Translations under genes and position numbers: made by a program
DNA from: Endobugula sp965214375
Lineage (GTDB): Bacteria > Pseudomonadota > Gammaproteobacteria > Pseudomonadales > Cellvibrionaceae
Length of the DNA: 64,000 nucleotides
Direction: 5' to 3'
NCBI GenBank assembly: GCA_965214375.1
Contig: OZ243947.1
Location: 992,001 to 1,056,000, forward strand
Shown: piece after piece, positions 9,021-18,228 of the stretch
Layout: the number at the start of each line of letters is the position of its first letter
How positions within the stretch are numbered: the stretch's first letter is position 1
Notes under the pieces: generated by a model
The model's database searches: none
What the model saw: only the letters and a program-made list of their open reading frames with translations
What the model was told of the DNA's origin: nothing

Positions 9021-9713
9021 TTACAGCAACATACTTCTGATATGACCAATCGCCTTTGTTGGGTTCAAACCCTTGGGACAAACAGACACACAGTTCTGAA
9101 TACCGTGGCAACGGAAAACACTAAACGGGTCACGTAGATTATCAAGGCGCTCTTCCGTCTTAGTATCACGACTATCGGCCAAAAAGCGATAGGATTGTAA
9201 CAAACCTGCCGGACCAATAAACTTATCCGGATTCCACCAGAAAGACGGGCAACTGGTTGAACAACAGGCACATAAAATACATTCGTATAAACCATCCAGC
9301 TTTTCACGCTCTTCAGGTGATTGCAAGCGTTCAATACCTTCGGCGGCAATCTCGTTTTGCAAGAATGGTTCGATCTTGCGGTACTGCGCATAAAACTGGC
9401 TCATATCGATCACAAGATCACGAATCACAGGCAAACCCGGCAAAGGACGCAGAATTAGCGTATTATCTTTCACACACTCCGATAACGGCGTAATACAGGC
9501 CAACCCATTTTTACCGTTAATATTCATGCCATCAGAACCACAAACACCTTCACGGCACGAACGACGAAATACCAAACTGCTATCTTCAGCTTTTAGCATT
9601 TCCAAAACATCCAGCACCATAAAATCACGACCATTGGTTTCAATCTCATAGGATTGCATACTAGGGACTTGGTCAGTTTCAGGGTTGTAACGGTAAATTT
9701 CTACTTTTAACAT
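9021..9713 (-). CDS. sdhB: Succinate dehydrogenase iron-sulfur subunit
   Basis: SdhB carries the three iron-sulfur clusters that pass electrons from FAD in SdhA to ubiquinone. The 230-residue protein shows the [2Fe-2S] ligands in CREGVCGSDGMNINGKNGLAC around residues 55-75, the [4Fe-4S] ligands in CILCACCSTSCP near residue 148, and [3Fe-4S]/[4Fe-4S] ligands in CHGIQNCVSVCPKGLNP near residue 205. It follows sdhA by 15 nt. Uniquely here the next gene downstream is sucA and the anchors are 8 kb away. Confidence 0.96.
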   Translation of the reverse strand: MLKVEIYRYNPETDQVPSMQSYEIETNGRDFMVLDVLEMLKAEDSSLVFRRSCREGVCGSDGMNINGKNGLACITPLSECVKDNTLILRPLPGLPVIRDLVIDMSQFYAQYRKIEPFLQNEIAAEGIERLQSPEEREKLDGLYECILCACCSTSCPSFWWNPDKFIGPAGLLQSYRFLADSRDTKTEERLDNLRDPFSVFRCHGIQNCVSVCPKGLNPTKAIGHIRSMLL

Positions 9714-9728
9714 CTCACCTCTCCTCGC

Positions 9729-11498
9729 TTAATACGTACGAGCTTTTGGTTCAAACATATCTACAGTATTCGGGTTAAAGTTAACCTCACGCTTGGTTAC
9801 TGTTTTTGACTCCGGGAAGTATAACGTGTGGCATAACCAATTTTCGTCATCACGCTCTTGAAAATCTTCACGAGCATGCGCACCGCGTGATTCTGTTCGC
9901 ACTTCAGCCGGAATTGCTGTTGCTTCTGCGACTTCGAGTAAGTTTTGCAACTCAAGCGCTTCAATACGTGCCGTATTGAAGGTATCACTTTTATCTTCAA
10001 ACGTCACATTAGATATACGTTCACGAAGGTCAATCAGTTTCTTCACACCCTCTTCCATATAGTCTCCACGACGGAAGACACCAAAGTGATTCTGCATTAC
10101 TTGTTGTAACTCATGGCGCAATACAGAGGCTTTTTCACCACCGGTATTATTATTCACGCGCTGTAACGTTGCCATAGCAGCTTCAATATCCGATTCAGAA
10201 GCATCACGGTGCTCAATGCCTTCTTTCAACGCCTTCTCAATAAACAAGCCTGAAGCACGACCAAAAACGATCAAATCCAGTAGCGAGTTACCACCCAAAC
10301 GGTTGGCGCCATGCACGGATACGCAGGCGGCTTCACCACAAGCATAAAAGCCTTCGATCACTTTATCTTTACCATCAACCTGCGTTAATGCCTGACCATC
10401 CACATTGGTTGGAATACCTCCCATCATGTAATGGCAGGTCGGAATAACAGGAATAGGTACTTTTACAGGGTCAGCACCTGCAAAGGTACGTGACAGTTCC
10501 AAAATACCCGGCAAACGCTGGTTGAGCGTTTCCTCACCCAAGTGATCCAGCTTCAAGTGTACGTGGTCACCATTTTCACCACAACCACGACCTTCAAGAA
10601 TCTCTATCACCATTGAGCGGGCAACCACATCACGCCCGGCCAAATCTTTTGCATTAGGCGCATAACGCTCCATAAAACGTTCGCCATCTTTATTAATCAG
10701 GTAACCACCTTCACCACGGCAACCCTCGGTTACTAATACACCAGCACCATGAATACCCGTCGGATGAAATTGCCACATTTCCATGTCCTGCATGGGGTAA
10801 CCCGCACGCAATGCCATACCAATACCATCACCGGTATTAATGTGAGCATTCGTCGTTGAAGCATAAATACGACCCGCACCACCGGTAGCAAAGACAGTGG
10901 CCTTCGATTTAACGTGAATGACTTCACCGTCTTCAATATTGATCGCAATAACACCAGTGACAACACCGTCCTGATTTTTTACCAAATCAACGGCAAACCA
11001 CTCATTATAAAAAACGGTATTATTTTTAACATTACCTTGATAAAGCGCATGCAACAAAGCATGACCTGTACGGTCTGCTGCAGCACAAGTACGCGCAGCC
11101 TGACCACCCTTACCAAAGTCTTTAGACTGACCACCAAAAGGACGTTGATAAATACGCCCCTCTGCCGTACGTGAAAAAGGTAGACCCATATGTTCCATTT
11201 CAAACACGGCTTCTGGACCCACCGAACACATATATTCAATGGCATCCTGATCACCAATGTAATCAGAACCCTTTACGGTATCGTACATATGCCAACGCCA
11301 GTCATCGTTGGGATCTGAACTGGCAATGGAACAAGTGATGCCCCCTTGCGCAGATACCGTGTGAGAACGGGTCGGGAAAACTTTAGTAACCACCGCCGTT
11401 TTAAAACCCGATTGTGCCATTTGTAATGCGGCACGCATACCCGCACCACCACCGCCAACGACGATACCATCAAAAGACACTGTTTTAATATCAGCCAT
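9729..11498 (-). CDS. sdhA: Succinate dehydrogenase flavoprotein subunit
   Basis: SdhA oxidises succinate to fumarate at a covalently bound FAD. The 589-residue protein starts MADIKTVSFDGIVVGGGGAG with the FAD-binding glycine motif. The flavinylation histidine lies in FPTRSHTVSAQGG near residue 45, and active-site residues lie in FHPTGI and the RGEGG segment; CACGEAACVSVHGANRLGGNS is also present. A GGAG sequence lies 11 nt before the ATG. It is the first gene of the minus-strand TCA cluster, about 680 nt from divergent gltA. Confidence 0.97.
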   Translation of the reverse strand: MADIKTVSFDGIVVGGGGAGMRAALQMAQSGFKTAVVTKVFPTRSHTVSAQGGITCSIASSDPNDDWRWHMYDTVKGSDYIGDQDAIEYMCSVGPEAVFEMEHMGLPFSRTAEGRIYQRPFGGQSKDFGKGGQAARTCAAADRTGHALLHALYQGNVKNNTVFYNEWFAVDLVKNQDGVVTGVIAINIEDGEVIHVKSKATVFATGGAGRIYASTTNAHINTGDGIGMALRAGYPMQDMEMWQFHPTGIHGAGVLVTEGCRGEGGYLINKDGERFMERYAPNAKDLAGRDVVARSMVIEILEGRGCGENGDHVHLKLDHLGEETLNQRLPGILELSRTFAGADPVKVPIPVIPTCHYMMGGIPTNVDGQALTQVDGKDKVIEGFYACGEAACVSVHGANRLGGNSLLDLIVFGRASGLFIEKALKEGIEHRDASESDIEAAMATLQRVNNNTGGEKASVLRHELQQVMQNHFGVFRRGDYMEEGVKKLIDLRERISNVTFEDKSDTFNTARIEALELQNLLEVAEATAIPAEVRTESRGAHAREDFQERDDENWLCHTLYFPESKTVTKREVNFNPNTVDMFEPKARTY

Positions 11499-12178
11499 GG
11501 GACCAACTCCAAGCTAAAAGCAATAATAATGATGAATAGTTTGAAACCTGATCGATATCATCAAATTTCATAAAACATGTACGCCCGCAAGCATTAAGAC
11601 GATCACTGGCAAACTGAGACACCACACCTGTACAAAATACAACCAAATGCGCTTTAAAAAACATTACCAAATAGTACTAAAGATAGACAAGATCGGTAAT
11701 AATTACCAATTGACCCAAAAAAATAACGGGCGGGATTATAGATAGAGGAGGCATAAAATACAAATAAAATGGCACAAAATTCCTTTATTTTTCAACTATC
11801 TCCTTCAAAAAAACGAATTTTGTTTATTTTTTAATCGCACCAAAAAAAAAACATTCTTTATAAATACGCTTCACGATAGTGCATAAAAAAATTAAAACAA
11901 AAATACGCCATTATTTTCTACAAATCCATAAAAAAAAGCGCTAATATGTTTTTCTAAGCTACAAAAGCCGCACAAAACAGTGATTTAGTTATATGTAATC
12001 GTATCGGCAGTAAACGCCGTAAATCATTGCAATAAATGCAAAATCGCAGACGTCATCTATACTATTTAGAACGTTTTCGAATTATCACTGTCGTTTCTTG
12101 TATGGTGATTTATTGATTAAATCTTTCTCTAATTAAAGCCCTGCGGCATATCTTTTTTACTGGATAACAGGAGATCTT
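11499..12178. other. AT-rich intergenic region between sdhA and gltA
   Basis: About 680 nt with no open frame I can support, very rich in A and T and with many A runs. It must hold the divergent promoters of sdhA and gltA. A plausible sdhA promoter is listed separately. For gltA, TATACT at 12058-12063 is a possible -10 without a good -35. AGGAGA at 12169-12174 is the gltA ribosome-binding site. I could not identify a convincing ArcA or CRP site by eye. Confidence 0.6.
11735..11763 (-). promoter_or_regulatory. Candidate sigma-70 promoter for the sdh-suc operon
   Basis: On the minus strand TTGTAT is followed, after 17 nt, by a perfect TATAAT. It lies about 235 nt upstream of the sdhA start in the divergent intergenic region. 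The -10 matches consensus; the -35 matches only at TTG. Pattern only; no transcript evidence. Confidence 0.4.
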
Positions 12179-13468
12179 ATGAGTAACAAAAAAGCACAAC
12201 TCACTATAGACGGTCACGATAAAACCATCGAACTTCCCATACTGTCTGGCGTCACAGGGCCAGACGTTATTGACGTTCGCAGTTTAGTAGCTGAAGGTTA
12301 CTTTACGTTTGATCCCGGTTTTATGTCGACTGCCTCGTGTGAATCAGCCATTACCTATATCGACGGCGGTAAAGGGGTATTGCTACATCGCGGTTATCCT
12401 ATTGAACAGCTGGCTGAAAACTCCAACTTTTTGGAGACCTGTTATTTATTACTCAATAGTGAATTACCCACCCAAGAACAATACGACGACTTTGAATATG
12501 ACATCACTATGCACACCATGGTTGATGAAGGCATTGCGCGTATGTTTCGTGGCTTCCACCACGACGCTCATCCCATGGCAATGATGTGTGGTGCGGTGGG
12601 AGGCTTATCGGCTTTCTACCATGATGCATTGGATATCACCAACCCGGAACACCGCAAGTTATCCGCACACCGTTTAATTGCAAAAGTCCCTACACTGGCG
12701 GCGATGTGTTATAAACACCATACTGGTCAACCGTTTATGTACCCTAAAAACCACCTGGCCTATGCAGAAAACTTTTTACATATGATGTTTGGTACGCCTT
12801 GTGCCGAGCCCAATGTTAACCCAGTACTGGCACGCGCTATGGATAAGATCTTCTTGTTGCATGCCGACCACGAACAAAATGCGTCGACTTCAACCGTACG
12901 TCTGGCTGGATCCTCCAGCGCGAACCCGTTCGCCTGTATTGCCTCTGGCATTACCGCACTGTGGGGACCTGCGCACGGTGGCGCCAACGAAGCCGTGCTG
13001 ACGATGCTGGCAGAAATTGGTGATGTCAGCCGTATTGATGAGTTTGTCGCCAAAGCCAAAGATAAAAGCGACCCCTTCCGCCTAATGGGTTTCGGTCACC
13101 GGGTGTATAAAAACTTCGATCCACGTGCTCGCGTTATGAAAGCCACCTGTGATGAAGTTCTGGCCGAAATGGGACTCGAAGATGATCCACTATTAGCGAT
13201 CGCCAAACGACTAGAACAAATTGCATTAGAAGATGAATACTTTATCGAACGTAAACTGTACCCTAATGTGGATTTCTACTCGGGCATTATTATGAAAGCG
13301 ATTGGTATTCCAACGGATATGTTTACCGTGATCTTTGCAACAGGTCGTACCGTTGGCTGGATTGCTCACTGGGCAGAAATGATTAGTGGCAGTTACAAGA
13401 TTGGACGCCCACGTCAATTATATACCGGAGAAACTGCTCGCGATTATCAAGCAATGAGTGAGCGTTAA
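12179..13468 (+). CDS. gltA: Citrate synthase, hexameric type I
   Basis: GltA condenses oxaloacetate with acetyl-CoA, the entry step of the TCA cycle. The 429-residue length and N-terminal beta-rich domain (MSNKKAQLTIDGHDKTIEL) mark the hexameric, usually NADH-inhibited, Gram-negative type. Active-site residues are visible: His in LHADHEQNASTSTVRL, His in GPAHGGANEAVL, and RVYKNFDPRA with the catalytic Asp region near residue 370 (PNVDFYSGI). The start has a good AGGAGA 5 nt upstream. It is divergent from the sdh-suc cluster, so the two can share control. Confidence 0.97.
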   Translation: MSNKKAQLTIDGHDKTIELPILSGVTGPDVIDVRSLVAEGYFTFDPGFMSTASCESAITYIDGGKGVLLHRGYPIEQLAENSNFLETCYLLLNSELPTQEQYDDFEYDITMHTMVDEGIARMFRGFHHDAHPMAMMCGAVGGLSAFYHDALDITNPEHRKLSAHRLIAKVPTLAAMCYKHHTGQPFMYPKNHLAYAENFLHMMFGTPCAEPNVNPVLARAMDKIFLLHADHEQNASTSTVRLAGSSSANPFACIASGITALWGPAHGGANEAVLTMLAEIGDVSRIDEFVAKAKDKSDPFRLMGFGHRVYKNFDPRARVMKATCDEVLAEMGLEDDPLLAIAKRLEQIALEDEYFIERKLYPNVDFYSGIIMKAIGIPTDMFTVIFATGRTVGWIAHWAEMISGSYKIGRPRQLYTGETARDYQAMSER

Positions 13469-13548
13469 ATCACACAAACTCGTCGGGGCATATGATTCAA
13501 TATGCCACGGATTATGTAGTCCTTTGCCACAATACGTTCCAATAAACA

Positions 13549-14049
13549 CTATCCGCAGCAGCTACTATCGTCACAACATTTGCTACTGCCTGTCCATAAA
13601 TCTTGCGCTGTCGCTTGACGCACATCCACTACTTCCAAAGCAAAGTCCAATGTTTTACCCGCAAAGGTATGGTTAGTATCACACTCAATGGTAAAACGAC
13701 CGGGCTTGATGATCGTAACCTGACGTTGACCCTGATCGGTATTTAATAGCGCCACCATGCCAGCACGCCATTTTGGATTTTTAATACCTGCAGGATGTTC
13801 CAATTGCTTGATAGAAAAACGTTGCTGTTGCCCAGCCATACGCTTGCCGTACGCTTCATCGGGCGATAGGGTTACCTGCAAACACTCGCCTTTACGTTTG
13901 CCGATAAGCGCTTTCTCAACACCCGGCAACATCGCATGATGACCGTGAACATACCGCATGGGGCTGCCTTTTCTACTATTTTCAAGCGTTTTACCACACT
14001 CGGTAATCACATAATGAAAATCCACCCTCATATTGTTGCCAACTTCCAT
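13549..14049 (-). CDS. SlyD-like FKBP-type peptidyl-prolyl isomerase with cysteine tail
   Basis: A cytoplasmic FKBP/SlyD-family prolyl isomerase and chaperone. The start at 14049 gives a 166-residue protein beginning MEVGNNMRVDFHYV, which aligns with the SlyD N-terminus; AGAGGA lies upstream. YVHGHHAMLPGVEKALIGKRKG and SPDEAYGKR are the FKBP signature, split by the insert-in-flap domain (about 70-125). Instead of the histidine-rich metal tail of E. coli SlyD, the protein ends KCCDDSSCCG with four cysteines, a possible metal-binding tail. It converges with gltA. Confidence 0.85.
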   Translation of the reverse strand: MEVGNNMRVDFHYVITECGKTLENSRKGSPMRYVHGHHAMLPGVEKALIGKRKGECLQVTLSPDEAYGKRMAGQQQRFSIKQLEHPAGIKNPKWRAGMVALLNTDQGQRQVTIIKPGRFTIECDTNHTFAGKTLDFALEVVDVRQATAQDLWTGSSKCCDDSSCCG

Positions 14050-14424
14050 AAAATGTTGTCCTCTTACAAAAATGACCAGTATGCCGATACGGATTTTTTT
14101 TCGCAATAGCACCGGGATTAGGAAACCTTCGTTGAAATTCGCTTCTCACATGCGCGTGAATAATCAATCATCATCCTGCAAGGGTATTGTATATTTACCG
14201 GAATCTAGACCAGACAGTCTCGCATCGATACTGGATTTTTCTAGGCTGGATAGAACGATGGATGCGTTATCCGGACAAAATATATGGCTATTTTAGGCGT
14301 AATCAAATTTTATTTTCCCCAGAATACGACCACTATCATTAATGCAATCAAGTTCATGTTGGACTGGCAGGAATAGCATAATAGAAAACCTCTCTGTAAC
14401 ACCTCTGTTTTATATGTCTAACCG
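14050..14424. other. Gap without a supportable gene
   Basis: About 375 nt between the SlyD-like gene and the next minus-strand gene. It holds the upstream region of the SlyD-like gene. No coding frame with family resemblance, strong hairpin or RNA gene is visible to me. Confidence 0.5.
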
Positions 14425-15123
14425 CTAATCCATCGGTGGAAAATTTTCATCGCGCTGCTGAGCATTAGCATGTGCCAACGCTTGTCCGGCAGGAGTTATT
14501 GAGAACGCGACGGGGATATTATCCCACCACTCTTGCAGCATACGTAAGTGCGGCCTCTGACTCCATGCCTTCATAAACGAATGCGCAATACGCTCTTTTA
14601 AACCCTGATCGTGAGTGTAAAGATCGTAGATAGTATTAATCTCGGCTACCTGATCTTCTGTTAACCTGACAGGTACCAACACCGTCGAGCCATCTTGCCA
14701 AACCCGCTGTTGTATTGATAGAGAATCAATGCTCGCCTTATCGGGCACAGGGATTCTGACATAGCCATCATTTAAGCGATGCTTGACCAATAAGCCACGG
14801 GGTAACGTATTCGTCTTCAGTATATCAATGGCCTCGCGGTAACTTGCTGAGTCCTGCTCCATACCGATATCTGTATAACCGGAACAAACCACTACATAAT
14901 ACCGCTGTGCTTTTTGTCGGGGCGTCTCAACCGAATGTATGTTCACCGCCCCCAAAGTATCCAGATGCTTGAGCCACTCATCACCGAGAGGCAACGGCCC
15001 ATAGAACAGGATGCCAAATAACTGATTCCACACATCTAAACCATGCTCAATATCACCCACAATAGGCTTAACACTCTGTACGGCTTGAGCAACCGTTAAA
15101 CCCCGTAGCGCGTCATCAGACAT
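14425..15123 (-). CDS. Hypothetical protein, unrecognised
   Basis: A 232-residue soluble protein that I do not recognise. The ATG at 15121-15123 (product MSDDALRGLTVAQ) is favoured over an upstream GTG because AAAGGG sits 8 nt before it. The C-terminus, VAFSITPAGQALAHANAQQ, resembles the end of proteins with a recurring ITxxGxxLAHAN motif whose function I cannot state. There is no signal peptide or membrane segment. It lies between the core slyD-like gene and the cassette-like region, so it may be core or acquired. Confidence 0.65.
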   Translation of the reverse strand: MSDDALRGLTVAQAVQSVKPIVGDIEHGLDVWNQLFGILFYGPLPLGDEWLKHLDTLGAVNIHSVETPRQKAQRYYVVVCSGYTDIGMEQDSASYREAIDILKTNTLPRGLLVKHRLNDGYVRIPVPDKASIDSLSIQQRVWQDGSTVLVPVRLTEDQVAEINTIYDLYTHDQGLKERIAHSFMKAWSQRPHLRMLQEWWDNIPVAFSITPAGQALAHANAQQRDENFPPMD

Positions 15124-15249
15124 CGTATTTACCCTTTCCACAAGGCACCCATGAAAACGCCACTTTGCACAGACTCATGCGCCAACACTATGTTTGGCAA
15201 CAGCAAACCGATAAATAATACATAAAAGTAATCGATTGTTTTCATACAT

Positions 15250-15445
15250 GCTCCGTTCAATAGTCTCTATAAGTTCCCGTGATGTCTTACAACGAACATA
15301 AAACACCGCCTATTCTGGGGACTTTACGTCCAGAAGCAAGAAAGTTACCTTTCTCATAAAGTTTATCTAAAAATTCAATATACTCTGGAATGAGCTTATC
15401 GACTTCAGATAAATTTACTTTGTATTCAATTGATACTACAAACAT
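15250..15445 (-). pseudogene. YciI-family protein, frameshifted remnant
   Basis: Reading from the ATG at 15443-15445 gives 52 residues (MFVVSIEYKVNLSEVDK... ending FLASGRKVPRIGGVLCSL) that match the N-terminal half of YciI-like ferredoxin-fold proteins, including the SGxxxPRxGG segment. The frame then stops at 15287. One base over, the continuation KTSRELIETIE resembles the next part of the family, so a single-base frameshift near 15290 probably broke the gene. The expected C-terminal PF motif is not found. YciI-like genes are frequent integron cassettes, consistent with the attC-like site just upstream. Confidence 0.5.
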
Positions 15446-15460
15446 TCAATTTTCCTATTC

Positions 15461-15540
15461 ATATAACACGTGCTCCGCAGCACATTCGTAATTGTAAATT
15501 TTGCGTTAGCGTAGCGGTTAAGCGTAATCGCTTGTTAGCG
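15461..15540 (-). other. Weak attC-like site (cassette boundary)
   Basis: The interval is bounded by ATATAAC and GTTAGCG in the plus strand, which are R box-like 7-mers in inverted orientation. It starts just past the stop of the DUF6622-like gene and ends 15 nt before the YciI-like start, which is where a cassette recombination site belongs. The internal stem is poor and no extrahelical base is obvious, so this is the least certain of the sites. Confidence 0.3.
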
Positions 15541-15546
15541 TATTTT

Positions 15547-16038
15547 TTAGTCATGATTTCTTTTGGCTTTTAAAACAATGAAGCTACGAGAAACAAAAAC
15601 ACCACTAAACGCACCATAAGCGAAACTGACCAAAGCTAAAAAAATAAAACTATCTATAAAAATTAACTCTCCCGCTATTGAATAGCCAACAAAATATCGA
15701 GTGAAAAATATAGCCATCATAAAAAACAAAGGCGCCCAGCTTCCTGGGACAACGAATTTTTTAGTTTGAGGCAAATAAATTACTGATTTAGGAAAGCCCA
15801 GATATATACCTATCAAAGTAGCCACGATCAAACCTATAGCCCACATTAATATTGCTGCTATTTTAATAGCGAAAACAGAATACACGCCGAAGAGTGAGAA
15901 AAAAATCATTGCCACAGGCAAAATTAATACTGCCTTATCTGTAAGTTCACGTTGCTTAGCTTGTATAAAGCCGACAACCAGCAAAGCTAAGAAAACAAAG
16001 AAAACCCATTTGGGTGTATTGTTTATAATTTCAAACAC
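15547..16038 (-). CDS. Small integral membrane protein, DUF6622-like
   Basis: A 163-residue, very hydrophobic protein with about five membrane segments, starting from GTG (product MFEIINNTPKWVFFVFL) with AGGA 8 nt upstream. The MFEII-NTPxWV start resembles the DUF6622 family of unknown function; this is recognition from memory. The GTG lies about 20 nt from a GTTAGC box at 16061-16066 (minus strand) and the stop lies next to an attC-like site, so it has the layout of an integron cassette. Function unknown. Confidence 0.7.
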   Translation of the reverse strand: MFEIINNTPKWVFFVFLALLVVGFIQAKQRELTDKAVLILPVAMIFFSLFGVYSVFAIKIAAILMWAIGLIVATLIGIYLGFPKSVIYLPQTKKFVVPGSWAPLFFMMAIFFTRYFVGYSIAGELIFIDSFIFLALVSFAYGAFSGVFVSRSFIVLKAKRNHD

Positions 16039-16060
16039 GTGTTTATTCCTATAATATTAT

Positions 16061-16067
16061 GCTAACG
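16061..16067 (-). other. Severed R' end of an attC site, left of the IS
   Basis: Minus-strand CGTTAGC. Joined to 17842-17929 it restores a contiguous attC; see that entry. Bases 16064-16067 (AACG) are also one copy of the target duplication. Confidence 0.55.
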
Positions 16068-17837
16068 AATCTGTAGAAAAACACATTGTTTCCGGACTTG
16101 TCCACAGCTCTTTTTATTCATTTATTGTTGATGTCCATTTAACCACAACCGTTTGACATAATCACCCATTATCAGAAGTGTAAAAACTAGAATGTGGATA
16201 TCTCTGTGATTAAGCAGCTATCTTTCCATAATTAGCTATCTTCTCAATATTATGCACTAAACAGTATAATTGCCATTGTCCTTGCACCTTCTTTTTACCC
16301 CTTAATGAGAAACGATTTAACCGTTTATTACTTTCAATATTACCAAACACTGGTTCAACAACCGACATGCGATGCGCATAAATCACTTTACCTTCTCGAC
16401 TATCCACTCGCTTCTTCATCCAATCTGTTGCATTAGTATGAACAGAGAAAGTTTTAGAGCCTTGTCGCCCATGACCTTCCCGCGTGTCAGCAGATGATGG
16501 GTTTCGCATGCACTCATGTTTACGTGGACAATGGCGGCAATCCGTTAGCTTGCCCTCAAAGTATAACTGCACTCGACCCGGACCTTGTGCGTATTCATGC
16601 TTTAACAACATCGCATTACCTGCAGGACAGCGACAGGTTTTCTTTTTAAAGTTAAACGTAAATTCACGAGCCGGTATCACTTCTTTTACACCCACCGCCT
16701 TGTCTTGATGGCGTTTGCCATGTTTCGCTTTTTGTGTGTTAAATTTAGGATCTCGTGAACGGAATTGATTGTCGGCTATGTAGGCGTTGATGTTATTTTT
16801 TTGTAAGTAATCATCATTAGCAGCACTCGAAAACCCGGTATCCGCTGTCACAATTACTTGCTCCTGTAGAATGTCATCACTTAGTCCTAATCGATGATAG
16901 CGATCATTGATTGTTTCTAATACAGGCTGTAAAACATGTTGTTCTTGGCTGGCCCCAAAGGTTTGAGCATCAATAATAATCTGATGTTTTTTATACACAG
17001 TGGCTACACCGTTGTAACCCTGAATCGTTCCTTTACTGGTATGCATCTTTGCGGATTAGTTATCGGTGATATTACTCTTTATCTCCTGATTTCTCTTCCC
17101 AACACCCATCCTTGGCTCGTGGGTCTTTAGGAATTGATCTATTTTGTTAAAATGTTTCTCCAGTGTTTTCGCCTCCTTGGCCAATCGCTTTTTATCTTCG
17201 CTTTCAGCAGGGCGTCGACCATCCAGTTTTTTATGTTCTCGCAAACATTGTTGGATACGTTTACGCAGTTTTTTCTGTTTTTGTGCCAACTCTTTACAGG
17301 TACCAGAATGCCCCTTCGATGCATCGGATGGCATTTTGCAGCCATCAATCGCAAAAGTTCGTTACCTAATAGACATTGTTGCTCACAAACCAGTAATACC
17401 TGCTCAAACACAGATTCAATAGCATCAGGGTAGTTGCTCACAAAATTTGAGATACTCGTAAAATGAGGAACCGAATCACATGACAGCGCTTTGAAAATAA
17501 TATTGTTCTCACATTGCCACTGAATATCTCGGCTAGAGGTCATGCCTTTTGAGTAAGCAAATAAAATGATCTTTAAAAGAATGGCTGGATCGTACGCTGA
17601 ACGACCACCTTCATCATTGGCATATTGATCATAAAAGGCTGACAAATTAATGTGATGATCAATCAGATGATGGAGTGTATATTCAAAGGTCTTGGGCTGT
17701 AGTTGCTTCTCAAAGTTAATGACAACCATTGCGTCTTGCTGATAATTATACTTTTTAAAGTTAGGCATAATCGTGTCCTCAGTGAGAACAAAATCATACT
17801 AAAAAATTAGCAATTGAGGGAGTTTTTCTTCAGCTTG
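16068..17837 (-). mobile_element. IS1182-family insertion sequence, inactivated
   Basis: A 1770-bp element bounded by imperfect terminal inverted repeats: AATCTGTAGAAAAAC at the left and, as reverse complement of the right end, AAGCTGAAGAAAAAC (13 of 15 match). It is flanked by the direct repeat AACG (16064-16067 and 17838-17841), a 4-bp target duplication. It contains one transposase reading frame, broken by a frameshift and a stop. The insertion split an attC-like site, and removing the element plus one AACG restores it. Confidence 0.85.
16210..17768 (-). pseudogene. IS1182-family transposase, frameshifted and with an in-frame stop
   Basis: The N-terminal part (from 17768) has the IS1182 domain with GGRSAYDPAILLKIILFAYSKG. 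The frame is lost at a run of four T (plus 17353-17356); adding one T restores FAIDGCKMPSDASKG. The next part ends at TAA (17056-17058), after which the same frame continues SAKMHTSKGTIQGYNG into the DDE domain (VTADTGFSS) and the C-terminal zinc-like cysteines and HRMSVVEPVFGNIESNKR. So one deletion and one nonsense change inactivate it. Confidence 0.85.
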
Positions 17838-17841
17838 AACG

Positions 17842-17929
17842 CCTTGCTAAGCGGCGGAAAAAGCGATATCTTTGATTGTCCCGCGTAGGTGGCGTAGCCG
17901 CCGGAGCAGACTTGACCAATTTGTTATAC
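17842..17929 (-). other. attC-like cassette recombination site, main part, split by the IS
   Basis: On the minus strand the site reads GTATAAC, then TGCTCCGGCGGC, and ends GCCGCTTAGCAAGG followed by CGTT at the IS border. The lost end, CGTTAGC, is at 16061-16067. The joined sequence has R boxes GTATAAC and GTTAGC and GC-rich arms (CCGGCGGC with GCCGC), and resembles common gammaproteobacterial attC sites ending GCTTAGCAAGGCGTTA. It is the strongest evidence, with the site at 23539, that this region was a cassette array. Confidence 0.6.
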
Positions 17930-17941
17930 GCAGTTACAATT

Positions 17942-17965
17942 TGTACATATTTTTGTACATGTACA
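17942..17965. promoter_or_regulatory. YefM-type operator: three TGTACA boxes
   Basis: TGTACA occurs at 17942-17947, 17954-17959 and 17960-17965, just before the yefM-like start. YefM antitoxin is known to repress its own promoter through TGTACA-cored palindromes, so this is the expected autoregulatory operator. AATTTGTACAT and the neighbouring AT-rich sequence probably include the promoter. Confidence 0.75.
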
Positions 17966-17976
17966 GGTTTAAGAAG

Positions 17977-18228
17977 ATGGAAAGCATAAGCTATACCGCA
18001 GCTAGAAGCAAGCTTGCCAAAACAATGGAGCAGGTTTGTGAAGATCATGCCCCAATTGCTATTACTCGTAAAGGTGAAGGTGCCGTAGTAATGATGTCTA
18101 TGGATGATTACCAAGCGCTTGAAGAAACGGCTTACCTTTTGAGCAGCCCGAAAAATACTAGGCGTCTTATAGAGTCGATTGCTGAACTGGAAGATGACAG
18201 AGGACAAGAAAAGGAATTGCTTGAGTGA
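17977..18228 (+). CDS. yefM: Antitoxin of the Phd/YefM family
   Basis: An 83-residue antitoxin that should bind and neutralise the downstream YoeB-like mRNA interferase and repress the operon. The start MESISYTAARSKLAKTMEQV matches the YefM N-terminal DNA-binding fold; the longer open frame upstream would run through the operator and is rejected. The acidic C-terminal tail (SIAELEDDRGQEKELLE) is the toxin-binding part. It overlaps the toxin gene by 4 nt. The pair is antisense to the presumed cassette array. Confidence 0.9.
   Translation: MESISYTAARSKLAKTMEQVCEDHAPIAITRKGEGAVVMMSMDDYQALEETAYLLSSPKNTRRLIESIAELEDDRGQEKELLE

Noticed and set aside
13487..13506. gltA terminator from GGCATAT/ATATGCC
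   Set aside because: The stem is only 7 bp, AT-rich, and has no T run after it.
17139..17768. Programmed frameshifting of the IS1182 transposase
   Set aside because: The lost base is in a short T run, but a second lesion (TAA at 17056) also interrupts the gene, so it is simply inactivated.
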